DNA of 64,000 nucleotides from contig DKZG01000027.1 of NCBI GenBank assembly GCA_002493595.1, positions 48,629 through 112,628 on the forward strand, in the 5' to 3' direction. The position numbers and the translations under genes are program-made. Below the pieces are notes generated by a model that saw only the letters and a program-made list of their open reading frames with translations, did not search any database and was not told where the DNA came from. Below, one piece after another: positions 8,223-16,211 of this stretch. The stretch comes from Ruminococcaceae bacterium UBA7080 (GTDB taxonomy: Bacteria; Bacillota; Clostridia; Oscillospirales; Acutalibacteraceae). The first letter of the stretch is position 1, and each line of letters begins with the position of its first letter.

Positions 8223-9161
8223 TTAACCGTTAATCTGCTTTGCGATTTCCTCTGCGAAGTTCTCTTCTCTTTTTTCTAAGCCATCGCCTTTCATCATACG
8301 GATGAAGCCGTTTGCCTTAATCTCAGTTCCAAGTTCCTTAGCCACAGAGTCAATATAGCCCTTAACTGAACCCTGGAATAAATCGCCGCGAACAAATTCC
8401 TGCTCAACAAGACAGTTTTCTTTATAATACTTGCCCATTTTACCTGCAGCAATCTTAGCAAGAACTGCCTCAGGCTTTGAAGCCATCTTAGGATCCTCTT
8501 TCATCTGAGCAGCAAGGATACCCTGCTCATGCTCAACTACCTCGGCAGGAACTGAATCCCGGTCAAGATAGCTTGGGTTCATAGCTGCAATCTGCATAGC
8601 TACATTTTTGCCCATAGCTTCAAACTCAGGTGTGGCAGCCTTTGACTCATCGGCAACATCAAAGCCAATCATAACACCGACTGCACCGCCGCCGTGAATA
8701 TATGTTGAAGCAATACCATCCATAAGCTCAAAACGACGAACCTTCATATTCTCACCAATAGCAAGAACAAGGTCATTAAGAGTTTCTGTTACTGTTCTGC
8801 CCGTACCGTTGAAGTCTGTTGCACAGAGAGTTTCAACATCAGCAGGATTGGTTGCAATAATTGTCTTTGCAACACCCGTTACAAAGTCCATAAACTTTTC
8901 ATTCTTAGCAACGAAGTCTGTCTCTGAGTTAACCTCAACAACAACACCCTTCTTTGCTGCTTTATCATAATACGGAAGAACTACACCCTCAGCAGCAATT
9001 CTTGCAGCCTTTTTCTGTGCAGCAGCAAGACCTCTTTCACGAAGATAGTCAATCGCCTTGTCCATATCACCGTCAGACTCAACAAGAGCCTTTTTACATT
9101 CCATCATACCGACGCCGGTCTTCTCACGAAGAGCCTTTACGTCCTGAGCTGTAAATGCCAT
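8223..9161 (-). CDS. tsf: Elongation factor Ts
   Basis: Guanine-nucleotide exchange factor for EF-Tu. The N-terminal UBA-like domain has the signature VKALREKTGVGMMECKKAL. The core contains VEVNSETDFVAKN and the MQIAAMNP block. At 312 residues it is typical. AGGAGG precedes the ATG. It is 38 bp downstream of rpsB, the near-universal rpsB-tsf pair, and ends at a strong terminator. Confidence 0.97.
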   Translation of the reverse strand: MAFTAQDVKALREKTGVGMMECKKALVESDGDMDKAIDYLRERGLAAAQKKAARIAAEGVVLPYYDKAAKKGVVVEVNSETDFVAKNEKFMDFVTGVAKTIIATNPADVETLCATDFNGTGRTVTETLNDLVLAIGENMKVRRFELMDGIASTYIHGGGAVGVMIGFDVADESKAATPEFEAMGKNVAMQIAAMNPSYLDRDSVPAEVVEHEQGILAAQMKEDPKMASKPEAVLAKIAAGKMGKYYKENCLVEQEFVRGDLFQGSVKGYIDSVAKELGTEIKANGFIRMMKGDGLEKREENFAEEIAKQING

Positions 9162-9199
9162 TATATTATCCTCCTATATGAGATTTATTTTATAATCAA

Positions 9200-9940
9200 T
9201 TATTCAGCTGCTTCTTCTGCTGCTTCTTCAGCAGGAGCCTCTTCAGCTGTATCCTTACCGTCACGACCCTCTATAACAGCATCAGCCATTGCACCGGCAA
9301 TAAGCTTTACTGCACGAATAGCATCATCATTACCGGGAATTACATAGTCAATTTCATCAGGATCACAGTTTGTATCAACAATAGCAACGATAGGCAAACC
9401 TAACTTCATTGCCTCTGATACTGCAATTCTCTCCTTACGAGGATCAACGATAAACATTGCGTTAGGAATTTTCTTCATCTCTGTAATACCGCCGAGATAC
9501 TTCTCAAGCTTTTCAATCTCAAGCTCAAGACCAACAACTTCCTTCTTAGGAAGAAGATCAAAAGTACCGTCCTCGCGCATAGCCTTAAGCTGTGCAAGGC
9601 GTGCAACTCTGCCGCGGATTGTTTTAAAGTTTGTAAGCATACCGCCGAGCCATCTTGCATTTACATATGGCATAGCGCAGCGTTCTGCCTCTTCCTTAAC
9701 AGACTCCTGAGCCTGCTTTTTTGTGCCTACAAAGATGATTGAACCACCGTCTGCAGCAAGATCGCGAACAAACATATAAGCCTCATCAAGCTTCTTAACT
9801 GTTTTCTGAAGATCGATGATATAGATGCCGTTACGCTCTGTGAAGATGTATTCAGCCATTTTAGGGTTCCATCTTCTTGTCTGGTGTCCGAAATGAACAC
9901 CTGCTTCTAAAAGCTGTTTCATTGAAACTACATTTGCCAT
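9200..9940 (-). CDS. rpsB: 30S ribosomal protein S2
   Basis: Small-subunit protein S2. The start MANVVSMKQLLEAGVHFGHQ and the later FVGTKKQAQ, ARWLGGMLTNF and IVDTNCDPD blocks are diagnostic. The C-terminus is a short acidic Ala/Glu tail. AGGAGG lies upstream of the ATG at 9940; a longer upstream extension of the frame is not needed. The gene has a strong promoter and a folded leader of about 110 nt, which suggests autogenous control. Confidence 0.97.
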   Translation of the reverse strand: MANVVSMKQLLEAGVHFGHQTRRWNPKMAEYIFTERNGIYIIDLQKTVKKLDEAYMFVRDLAADGGSIIFVGTKKQAQESVKEEAERCAMPYVNARWLGGMLTNFKTIRGRVARLAQLKAMREDGTFDLLPKKEVVGLELEIEKLEKYLGGITEMKKIPNAMFIVDPRKERIAVSEAMKLGLPIVAIVDTNCDPDEIDYVIPGNDDAIRAVKLIAGAMADAVIEGRDGKDTAEEAPAEEAAEEAAE

Positions 9941-9970
9941 TATAATTTCCTCCTTTAAGGTTAAATCCTC

Positions 9971-10024
9971 CGCATTTAGCACGGCAAAAGCCTTGTTTAT
10001 AACCTAAGGCTTAGCTGAAATGCG
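9971..10024 (-). promoter_or_regulatory. Structured rpsB leader RNA
   Basis: CGCATTT pairs with AAATGCG (ends at 10024 and 9971). The stem continues through AGC/GCT past one bulged base. An inner stem AAGCCTT/AAGGCTT (9988-9994, 10006-10012) encloses an 11-base loop. The element lies between the promoter and the ribosome-binding site. A role as an S2-binding autoregulatory leader is inference; I do not recognise it as a named RNA family. Confidence 0.5.
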
Positions 10025-10059
10025 TGTGTATTCGCGTCCATTTTCACGAATGCTGGAAC

Positions 10060-10088
10060 ATTATAACAAAAAAGACCTGAAAAATCAA
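10060..10088 (-). promoter_or_regulatory. rpsB promoter
   Basis: TTGATT (10083-10088), a 17-base spacer and a perfect TATAAT (10060-10065) form a strong sigma-A promoter. It gives a leader of about 110 nt before rpsB. Confidence 0.85.
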
Positions 10089-10119
10089 GCCTTTTTTAAT
10101 ATAAATTATGTAATTGCCA

Positions 10120-10761
10120 TCACGCTTTGACACGGTGCTTCTTTTTCACAAACACAATCAATACAAAAATAAAACCGGATAATATTAAAGGTAAATAAGT
10201 TGTTAAAAAAACCGTAAAATCCAATTTATCATAATTTTGATAAAACGGAAAAAATCCAAAATCCATCAGAGTATTAATCAAATCATATAAAAGGATTATC
10301 ATTGCCGTAATTGCCGCTGACTTTGACAAATATAACACCAACATAGATAAGCCATAATAAAAAACAGACGCAAATACGATTTTTAAAGCAAAGCCGATAA
10401 AATCATCAATACAATAAAAATGCAAAAGTGCAACTGCAAATGCATCAATTAAAAATATTATAAAGGTGACAAAAGAAACGATAAATCTTTTTTTATTATT
10501 ATAAAAGAAAAATATATCTCTTGTTTTATTCGAAAAAAACATATCCGTGATAAAAACGCAAACCCATACGGAAAACACCGGCAAAAAGAAAAAGTTTAAC
10601 TGCTGTATGTCTGCATCTGCACCGTTTGGTGTAAGCTTATGCAAAAGCAAATTTAAAGCCGGTGTTAAAAAATTAAGGATAACAACAGGCAAAATCCACA
10701 TACCATGAATAGATTTAAAAAAGTAGTAATATTTTTTTAGTTCAGATTTTCTATGAAGCAT
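10120..10761 (-). CDS. Small integral membrane subunit of an ABC-2-type transporter
   Basis: A 213-residue protein with about six hydrophobic helices and a basic C-terminus (VFVKKKHRVKA). It resembles short ABC-2 permeases but no named family is recognised. It overlaps the ATPase gene by 25 bases and is the last gene of the set with the secreted protein at 13.5-13.9 kb. It probably forms the channel with the large permease encoded two genes upstream. Confidence 0.75.
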   Translation of the reverse strand: MLHRKSELKKYYYFFKSIHGMWILPVVILNFLTPALNLLLHKLTPNGADADIQQLNFFFLPVFSVWVCVFITDMFFSNKTRDIFFFYNNKKRFIVSFVTFIIFLIDAFAVALLHFYCIDDFIGFALKIVFASVFYYGLSMLVLYLSKSAAITAMIILLYDLINTLMDFGFFPFYQNYDKLDFTVFLTTYLPLILSGFIFVLIVFVKKKHRVKA

Positions 10762-11570
10762 AAATATCCATCCTCTACTGTCGGATTAAGAGGCAAAGCA
10801 TTAATCGGTTCTTTACATATCACTTTTTCATAATTCTTATTGTCTACAGTTACAGCACCCATTGAATAAAAGCGGCATGTAATCTCATCAAGATTTTCAA
10901 CGGCAAAAACCTTGCCGTTCGCAACATGAGCTAATTGCGCACAGGAATCAAACTGCGTAACATTGCCATTAATTAAAATCAATATTTTATCACATAGTGC
11001 TTCTATATCCGTTATAATATGCGTTGACAAAACAACACATCGGTTATTTTTAACCCTTCTGACAACATTTTTAAAATTAAGCCTTTCCTCGGGGTCAAGA
11101 CCTGCTGTAGGTTCATCAAGCAGCAAAATATCAGGATTTCCTATTAAAGCCTGTGCAATTCCAAGCCTTCTCTTCATTCCGCCTGACAGATTTTTAACCA
11201 TAGCATCCTTATGATAAATCAGATTTAAAGAAGTTAAAAGCTCTTCTATCTCTGCATCTGTAATTGCATATTTTTTTAAATTCGCAAAAAAACGTAATAC
11301 CTCGCACGGCGTAAGCTCATTAAAAATATCAAAGCTTTGCGGAAGATAGCCAATATGGTCTAAATAGCTGCCGGTTTCGCTATCGCCGTGCACATAGCTT
11401 ATTTTCCCGCTATCCAGCTTCTCAACCTCCGTTATGCAGCGAAGCAGTGTCGTCTTGCCGCTGCCGTTTTTGCCAAGCAAGCCATATGTACAGTTATCTA
11501 ACTGCAAAGAAATATTATCAGCAATAACAATTGATTTGAATTTTTTATTTATATTTTGTAGTCTAAGCAT
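10737..11570 (-). CDS. ABC transporter ATP-binding protein
   Basis: A 277-residue nucleotide-binding subunit. Walker A is GLLGKNGSGKTTLL. The signature is LSGGMKRRLGIAQAL and Walker B/D-loop is PDILLLDEPTAGLDPEE. The switch His is in VVLSTHIITD. The C-terminal 70 residues are the accessory tail found in ABC-2 exporters (bacteriocin/antibiotic type). The ATG at 11570 follows AGGTGA and lies inside the end of the permease gene, so the two are coupled. The likely role is energising export or peptide resistance; substrate is unknown. Confidence 0.93.
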   Translation of the reverse strand: MLRLQNINKKFKSIVIADNISLQLDNCTYGLLGKNGSGKTTLLRCITEVEKLDSGKISYVHGDSETGSYLDHIGYLPQSFDIFNELTPCEVLRFFANLKKYAITDAEIEELLTSLNLIYHKDAMVKNLSGGMKRRLGIAQALIGNPDILLLDEPTAGLDPEERLNFKNVVRRVKNNRCVVLSTHIITDIEALCDKILILINGNVTQFDSCAQLAHVANGKVFAVENLDEITCRFYSMGAVTVDNKNYEKVICKEPINALPLNPTVEDGYLCFIENLN

Positions 11571-13458
11571 ATTTATCACCTATATCAGATAAAAATTGTT
11601 TCACACTTCTTTGATCTGTATCATCAATTAAATATTTATTTATCTCCTTCTGCAGAGTCTTTTTATCGCTCGCGCTGAATTTCTCCAAAAGCGAAATAAT
11701 GTGTTTTTCTTCATCAGAAGCATTTTCTTTTAAAAATTCAATATAGTTGTAGTCTGCATTTTCATCCAAAATTGCTTTGGAGGTTGTATAAAAATCCATT
11801 TTATCAACACTTATTTTTGAATAAAAAGACATTTTTTCCATATCAAAAATCGAATTTGTAAATATATAATCCTCACGCGTTCTGCATGCTTCAAACTCGG
11901 TTAAATTTATGCTGGGAACCACAAATATTTTTTTAATCTGAGGATTCTTTTTCAGATATGCTTCTAAATTCTCATTCATATTCTCCGATGTATAGAGATT
12001 TGAAAAATAAGGGTAAATTACTTTGGCACCGTTTATTTCAGCATCTTTTAAATAGCCGCTGAGAATTGTTAATGAGTCGGATTTTCCGCTGAATTTATTT
12101 TTTTCCATCTCATTAAGGCTGCAATATGTTGTTTTAGGCAGATTGAGTTCAACATTGAATTCAGTATTATAAGGAAGTTTAACATCTAAAAATCCCAGCT
12201 GTGAGTCAGCATCATACATCTTATAAAATCCCGGCAGGGGGTAAAATGCAAAATTGCCCGGAAGAAATGTACCGACATAGCTGCTGTAGTATTTATTTGA
12301 AGCACCGCTGTACTCAATTTGGATATACTCTGTATCTGAGCCGTTATTATATATTGTTAAATAATCATGCTTCTGTTCATATTTTAAAGCATCACCCTTT
12401 TGATTCGTGACGTTTGACACCTTGTAGCCGTGATATAAAGTAAAAATATATTCTTTTAAATCCTTTTTATCAATATAAATCTTTGCGTCAGCCTTTAAAT
12501 TCAAAAAGGATGAGAATTTCAAATCATATTTTAATGCTTTGAATTGTGCCTGCCTTTCATTCTGACAATCCGGATGATTAGCATAATAGCTATAATCGGC
12601 AGCAGCTCCTGAAGCACCCAAATTCATTCTCGGAAACGACATCGGGGTAAAATATACAGTCAGCATTAAGGCACATACCACAAGACTGATGCCTGATTTA
12701 ATCCACTTTTTACCTTTCCTTTTATCATTTGCAATCACCAGCACAAATGCAGAAAGGAAAATCCAAAACAAATAATGCGCTATCTTATCTAATTCAATTA
12801 TTGTACCGGTATGTGCAACAGGTGACCATCCGTAAGAACTGGAAAGAAGATTAAAAAAGCGGAGTATTTTACTCAAATCATATCCGGTCATATTATAAAG
12901 ACCCGCAGAATACCGATCGACTATAGAGGTTTCGGCAAGTACAAAGAATATCATTATAAAATAAGCAATATACTTTTTCGCCGCAGCCGAAAGCATCATT
13001 CCGATACAAGAAGCCGCCAGCAGAGGAAGCAAAAAGTTTAGTACTATTACCAATAAGGCATAAAAAAGCATGCTTATATTAAAATGAAAAAAAATTGCTA
13101 TATTGATAACATTAAAAAGAATTGCTGCACCGGTAAGAATAAGTATGTAAGATACAATCAGTTCAACAGCGGAAGCATAAACACTCATTATGCCCCTGCC
13201 GTTAACGGCAAATGTTTCCTTATAAGGCTTAATTCTGCTAAAGAAATCAAATGAGAAAAACATAAAAAATATGATATAAAAAGGATGCAGATATATAGTA
13301 TTATATAAAGATAATGATAAATCCTGTGCCTTATCGCGAAAAGCAAAAATCAATGTATACAGCTGAAAGGCTGCAAACAGTACAAGCCCTGCTATCAGCA
13401 TCGCCTTTTGAAACTTATTTCGTTTTAATGTCTGCAATAATAATTTGTAATTCGTCAT
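11563..13458 (-). CDS. ABC-2 permease fused to an M1-peptidase-like extracellular domain
   Basis: A 631-residue protein. Residues of about 20-280 hold six or so transmembrane helices (ABC-2 permease-like). Residues of about 285-631 are soluble and resemble the N-terminal beta-saddle of M1 aminopeptidases (for example YIQIEYSGASNKYYSSYVG and a NFAFYPLPGFYKM segment). No HEXXH zinc motif is present, so this part is not a protease. Such permeases occur with peptide exporters or immunity systems. The ATG at 13458 follows AGGGGAT. A strong hairpin lies just upstream. Confidence 0.75.
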   Translation of the reverse strand: MTNYKLLLQTLKRNKFQKAMLIAGLVLFAAFQLYTLIFAFRDKAQDLSLSLYNTIYLHPFYIIFFMFFSFDFFSRIKPYKETFAVNGRGIMSVYASAVELIVSYILILTGAAILFNVINIAIFFHFNISMLFYALLVIVLNFLLPLLAASCIGMMLSAAAKKYIAYFIMIFFVLAETSIVDRYSAGLYNMTGYDLSKILRFFNLLSSSYGWSPVAHTGTIIELDKIAHYLFWIFLSAFVLVIANDKRKGKKWIKSGISLVVCALMLTVYFTPMSFPRMNLGASGAAADYSYYANHPDCQNERQAQFKALKYDLKFSSFLNLKADAKIYIDKKDLKEYIFTLYHGYKVSNVTNQKGDALKYEQKHDYLTIYNNGSDTEYIQIEYSGASNKYYSSYVGTFLPGNFAFYPLPGFYKMYDADSQLGFLDVKLPYNTEFNVELNLPKTTYCSLNEMEKNKFSGKSDSLTILSGYLKDAEINGAKVIYPYFSNLYTSENMNENLEAYLKKNPQIKKIFVVPSINLTEFEACRTREDYIFTNSIFDMEKMSFYSKISVDKMDFYTTSKAILDENADYNYIEFLKENASDEEKHIISLLEKFSASDKKTLQKEINKYLIDDTDQRSVKQFLSDIGDKYA

Positions 13459-13478
13459 TGTGATTATCCCCTGTTTGC

Positions 13479-13507
13479 GCCTGCATCGGCATAAAACCGA
13501 TGCAGGC
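13479..13507 (-). other. 11-bp stem-loop between the secreted-protein gene and the ABC genes
   Basis: GCCTGCATCGG and CCGATGCAGGC pair perfectly around a 7-base loop, 9 bases after the secreted-protein stop. No T-run follows. This is the usual picture of an mRNA-stabilising or partly terminating hairpin that lets the first gene be expressed more than the transporter. Confidence 0.65.
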
Positions 13508-13516
13508 AATATTGAT

Positions 13517-13903
13517 TTAAGCGTTTCTGATATAGCCCCAGGCATCACAGCCCTTGGCATTTGTTCCTTCAGGATTCAGCTTAATAAACCAATCTGTTTC
13601 ATAACCTAAAACATTTGTCTTGACCTCTGACAAATTTTTGCCTACACCCACAGTACGAGAGGTATCGGTAACCCATATTCCGCCTTTTTTGCATCTTGCA
13701 ATAAAATGCACTCTATGATCCGAAGAGGAGCTGTTGTTTCCCCAAAAATATTTATATGTTCCGTGAACATTGGAGCTTGAGTTAACCGTTTGCGTTTTGG
13801 TTAAATGAACGGATACATAAGCTGCATCTGCTGTCATGGCACCGATTGGCAGCAGCATAAGCACAGCTATCATAACAGTAAGTAATTTTTTTGAAAGTTT
13901 CAT
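13517..13903 (-). CDS. Small secreted protein preceding the ABC transporter
   Basis: A 128-residue precursor. Residues 1-28 are a clear signal peptide (MKLSKKLLTV, hydrophobic core, ADAA cleavage site). The mature part, about 100 residues, has Ser/Asn-rich and aromatic stretches (NVHGTYKYFWGNN), two cysteines (C71, C119) that could pair, and WGYIRNA at the end. I do not recognise a family. A GIW...VGKNLSE stretch weakly recalls lactococcin-972-like bacteriocins, but that is not enough to call it one. AAGGAG precedes the ATG at 13903. It is the first gene of the ABC operon and probably its substrate or sensed ligand. Confidence 0.7.
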   Translation of the reverse strand: MKLSKKLLTVMIAVLMLLPIGAMTADAAYVSVHLTKTQTVNSSSNVHGTYKYFWGNNSSSSDHRVHFIARCKKGGIWVTDTSRTVGVGKNLSEVKTNVLGYETDWFIKLNPEGTNAKGCDAWGYIRNA

Positions 13904-13985
13904 AATAATTCTCCTTAATTTTATAATGTAGCATGTATTTTTATTGTCGAAATGAAATACAGATTTTAAAACATCGGCCACACCT

Positions 13986-14072
13986 CTTTCACTGAAATTT
14001 AATAAAGCTTTATTGTTTATGAAAGTATAAATCTATCCTCTCATAAATATAAGTGTATTTCTTCAGTGAAAG
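13986..14072. repeat. Inverted repeat pair and palindrome in the secreted-protein leader
   Basis: CTTTCACTGAA (13986-13996) and TTCAGTGAAAG (14062-14072) are a perfect 11-bp inverted pair 65 bp apart. Between them is a perfect 14-bp palindrome AATAAAGCTTTATT (14001-14014). They may form a long RNA stem in the 240-nt leader or bind a regulator. Confidence 0.55.
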
Positions 14073-14156
14073 TAACAAAATTTAATATTGAATTTTATAA
14101 AACCACTATGAATTTGAATTGTTAAAAATATATTTACATAAAATAGTTTATGTTAT

Positions 14157-14186
14157 AATATAAACATAATTTTCAGTATTTGTCAA
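14157..14186 (-). promoter_or_regulatory. Promoter of the secreted-protein/ABC operon with an operator-like repeat
   Basis: A perfect TTGACA (14181-14186) lies 18 bases from TATATT (14157-14162). An inverted repeat TTATGTT-N8-AACATAA (14148-14154, 14163-14169) is centred on the -10 element. This is a good place for a repressor, perhaps the TetR protein encoded just upstream. The 13904-14221 gap otherwise has no gene. Confidence 0.65.
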
Positions 14187-14221
14187 TGTTAAATTAATAT
14201 GTTATTCAAATAATGTTTTAC

Positions 14222-14260
14222 AAAAAAAGCCTTGCAATCGCTTGATTGCAAGGCTTTTTT
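14222..14260. terminator. Bidirectional terminator after tetR
   Basis: GCCTTGCAATC and GATTGCAAGGC pair over 11 bp around a GCTT loop, with A-runs on one side and T-runs on the other. It ends the pyr-tetR transcript and separates it from the ABC operon. Confidence 0.9.
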
Positions 14261-14268
14261 CTGTAATA

Positions 14269-14853
14269 TTACAATTTTGATCGCATTATCGCAAGCTTTT
14301 TACAGGAGTCTACAATACTTTTTATATGCATTGTAAGTTCCTTAGGTGTCTCCTTCATTCCGCTTGATGCCCATTTTAAGACGATACCTGAAATCCCGTA
14401 GCCAAAAAACTCTGCCAAAAGCTTATTTTCCTTTGTATCCTTAGGCTGTAAGCCATTCTCACGCTCGATATCGTCAAAAGTTTGTTCAAGTCTGTCAACC
14501 ACCAGATTGCTTATGTAATTAAAAAGAACCTCAACATTAATTTTCAGTGCACTCTGATAAAAGCTTTTCTGAGCTCTCATATCTGTAAACATAGATGACA
14601 GTTTGTCATACATATTATCCAAGGAAAAATCCTCGGTAAGAGGTTCAATAATTTCTCTGCGGCATATCCAATTAAGCAATTCATACTTATCAGCAAAATG
14701 ATAGTAAAACGTCTGACGGTGAACACTGCAGTAATTTGTTATATCGGAAACCGAAATTTTCTCAAATGATTTTAATTCCATCAAGGATTTAAGAGCATCG
14801 GCAAGTTTTATTTGCGTGATTTCGGAACAGGTTAAGCTTTTATCTTCCGTCAT
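14269..14853 (-). CDS. TetR/AcrR-family regulator
   Basis: A 194-residue protein. The N-terminal helix-turn-helix reads FEKISVSDITNYCSVHRQTF, then YYHFADKYELLNW. This is the DhaS-like TetR subgroup. The C-terminal 130 residues are the usual helical ligand/dimer domain. AAGGAG is seven bases before the ATG at 14853. It starts 11 bases after pyrI and is followed by a terminator, so it is probably the last gene of the pyr operon. It also lies directly upstream of the secreted-protein/ABC promoter, its other likely target. Confidence 0.88.
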   Translation of the reverse strand: MTEDKSLTCSEITQIKLADALKSLMELKSFEKISVSDITNYCSVHRQTFYYHFADKYELLNWICRREIIEPLTEDFSLDNMYDKLSSMFTDMRAQKSFYQSALKINVEVLFNYISNLVVDRLEQTFDDIERENGLQPKDTKENKLLAEFFGYGISGIVLKWASSGMKETPKELTMHIKSIVDSCKKLAIMRSKL

Positions 14854-14864
14854 ATTCATTCTCC

Positions 14865-15284
14865 TTAAAAACTACTGCTTTCCTTCGTTTCGCAGTAAAG
14901 GCAGCGATATGTACCGATATCGTCTGTCAATTTAAATATGTGGCTGATCGGTTCATTATTACATATACAGCGGGGATTAGGACATTTGATTACATCCTTA
15001 AGTTCTTTTGGCATGGAAAGCATCCGCTTTTCAACTCGCCGGCTGTTTTTAATTACGTTAACTGTTGCCTGTGGCGCAATATAAGCAATCAAGTCCAAAT
15101 CAAGTTCAATCAAATCATTGATTTTTATAATATCCTTAGCTGAGTCTTTTTTTGATTTTGCATTGGTTATAATCGCAACCTGACAGGAAAGCTCACTGAG
15201 CTTCAAAATCTCATAAACGCGCATACCCTTGCCGGCAGGAATATGGTCAATTACATAACCATTTTCAATAGCATCAATATTCAT
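14865..15284 (-). CDS. pyrI: Aspartate carbamoyltransferase regulatory chain
   Basis: The nucleotide-binding regulatory subunit of ATCase. It has 139 residues from the ATG at 15284, whose GGGGAGG is nine bases upstream. The allosteric domain begins MNIDAIENGYVIDHI. The zinc domain has four ligands at about C101, C106, C128 and C131 (CPNPRC ... CLYC), which contact PyrB. The ATG overlaps the pyrB stop by one base. PyrI makes the enzyme sensitive to CTP/ATP. It is absent from Bacillus but found in many clostridia. Confidence 0.94.
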   Translation of the reverse strand: MNIDAIENGYVIDHIPAGKGMRVYEILKLSELSCQVAIITNAKSKKDSAKDIIKINDLIELDLDLIAYIAPQATVNVIKNSRRVEKRMLSMPKELKDVIKCPNPRCICNNEPISHIFKLTDDIGTYRCLYCETKESSSF

Positions 15285-16207
15285 TAAAGAATACCTCCCC
15301 ATTCAAGCAGTCTTATAATCAGTGCCATTCTTATATATTTCCCGTTAAGCGCCTGAACAAAATACTTGGCCCTCGGGTCATCATCAACCTCCGGTGCAAT
15401 CTCATTAACTCGAGGAAGCGGATGCATAACAGTTAAATCAGCTTTGGCATTTTTTAGTTTATCCAAATCCAGCACAAAAGCATCCTTATGTTTTAAGTAT
15501 TCATCCTCAGAGAAAAAGCGTTCGCGCTGAATACGTGTCATATAGAGGATATCCAATCTTTCCATAACTTCCTCCATCGTTTCAACCTCTTCATACGCAT
15601 TGCCGCTTTTATCAAGAACATCACTTTTGATATAGTCAGGAACGGAAAGCTCCTTAGGAGAAATCAAAATAAACTTTACATTTTGATATCTGCACATCGC
15701 TTTAATAAGAGAGTGAACAGTTCTTCCGAATTTCAAATCGCCGCAAAGACCTATAGTAAGATTATCAAATCTGCCCTTTTCACGATAAATGGTAAGCAAA
15801 TCCGTAAGCGTCTGTGTCGGGTGTGAATGCCCCCCGTCACCGGCATTTATAATAGGCACACCGCTTCTGAGACTGGCTACTCTCGGTGCACCCTCAAGCG
15901 GATGGCGCATTGCAATGATATCTGCATAACAGGAAACCATAGTTGCTGTATCCTCAACACTTTCACCTTTTGAGGCAGATGATGAGCCCGCCTCGGAAAA
16001 ACCGAGAACATTGCCGCCAAGCTCCATCATTGCTGCTTCAAAAGAAAGTCGTGTTCTTGTAGACGGTTCAAAAAATAATGTGGCCAGCTTTTTACCGTCA
16101 CATATATGAGAATATTTATCTTTATTATTAATAATATCAACTGCAAGTGCAATCATATCATCAATCTCTTTTAAAGAAAGATCGGTAGTATCAAGCAAAT
16201 GTCTCAT
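15284..16207 (-). CDS. pyrB: Aspartate carbamoyltransferase catalytic chain
   Basis: Condenses carbamoyl phosphate with aspartate, the second step of UMP synthesis. The carbamoyl-phosphate motif FFEPSTRTRLSFE is present, with the 80s-loop SSSASKGES and HPLPRVNEI near the C-terminus. It has 307 residues from the ATG at 16207 (AAAGGA upstream). It lies four bases downstream of pyrE and overlaps pyrI by one base. Confidence 0.97.
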   Translation of the reverse strand: MRHLLDTTDLSLKEIDDMIALAVDIINNKDKYSHICDGKKLATLFFEPSTRTRLSFEAAMMELGGNVLGFSEAGSSSASKGESVEDTATMVSCYADIIAMRHPLEGAPRVASLRSGVPIINAGDGGHSHPTQTLTDLLTIYREKGRFDNLTIGLCGDLKFGRTVHSLIKAMCRYQNVKFILISPKELSVPDYIKSDVLDKSGNAYEEVETMEEVMERLDILYMTRIQRERFFSEDEYLKHKDAFVLDLDKLKNAKADLTVMHPLPRVNEIAPEVDDDPRAKYFVQALNGKYIRMALIIRLLEWGGIL

Positions 16208-16211
16208 TATA

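Noticed and set aside
13517..13903. Calling the secreted protein a lactococcin-972-family bacteriocin.
   Set aside because: Only a short GIW/VGKNLSE-like stretch resembles it; the aromatic C-terminus and length differ.
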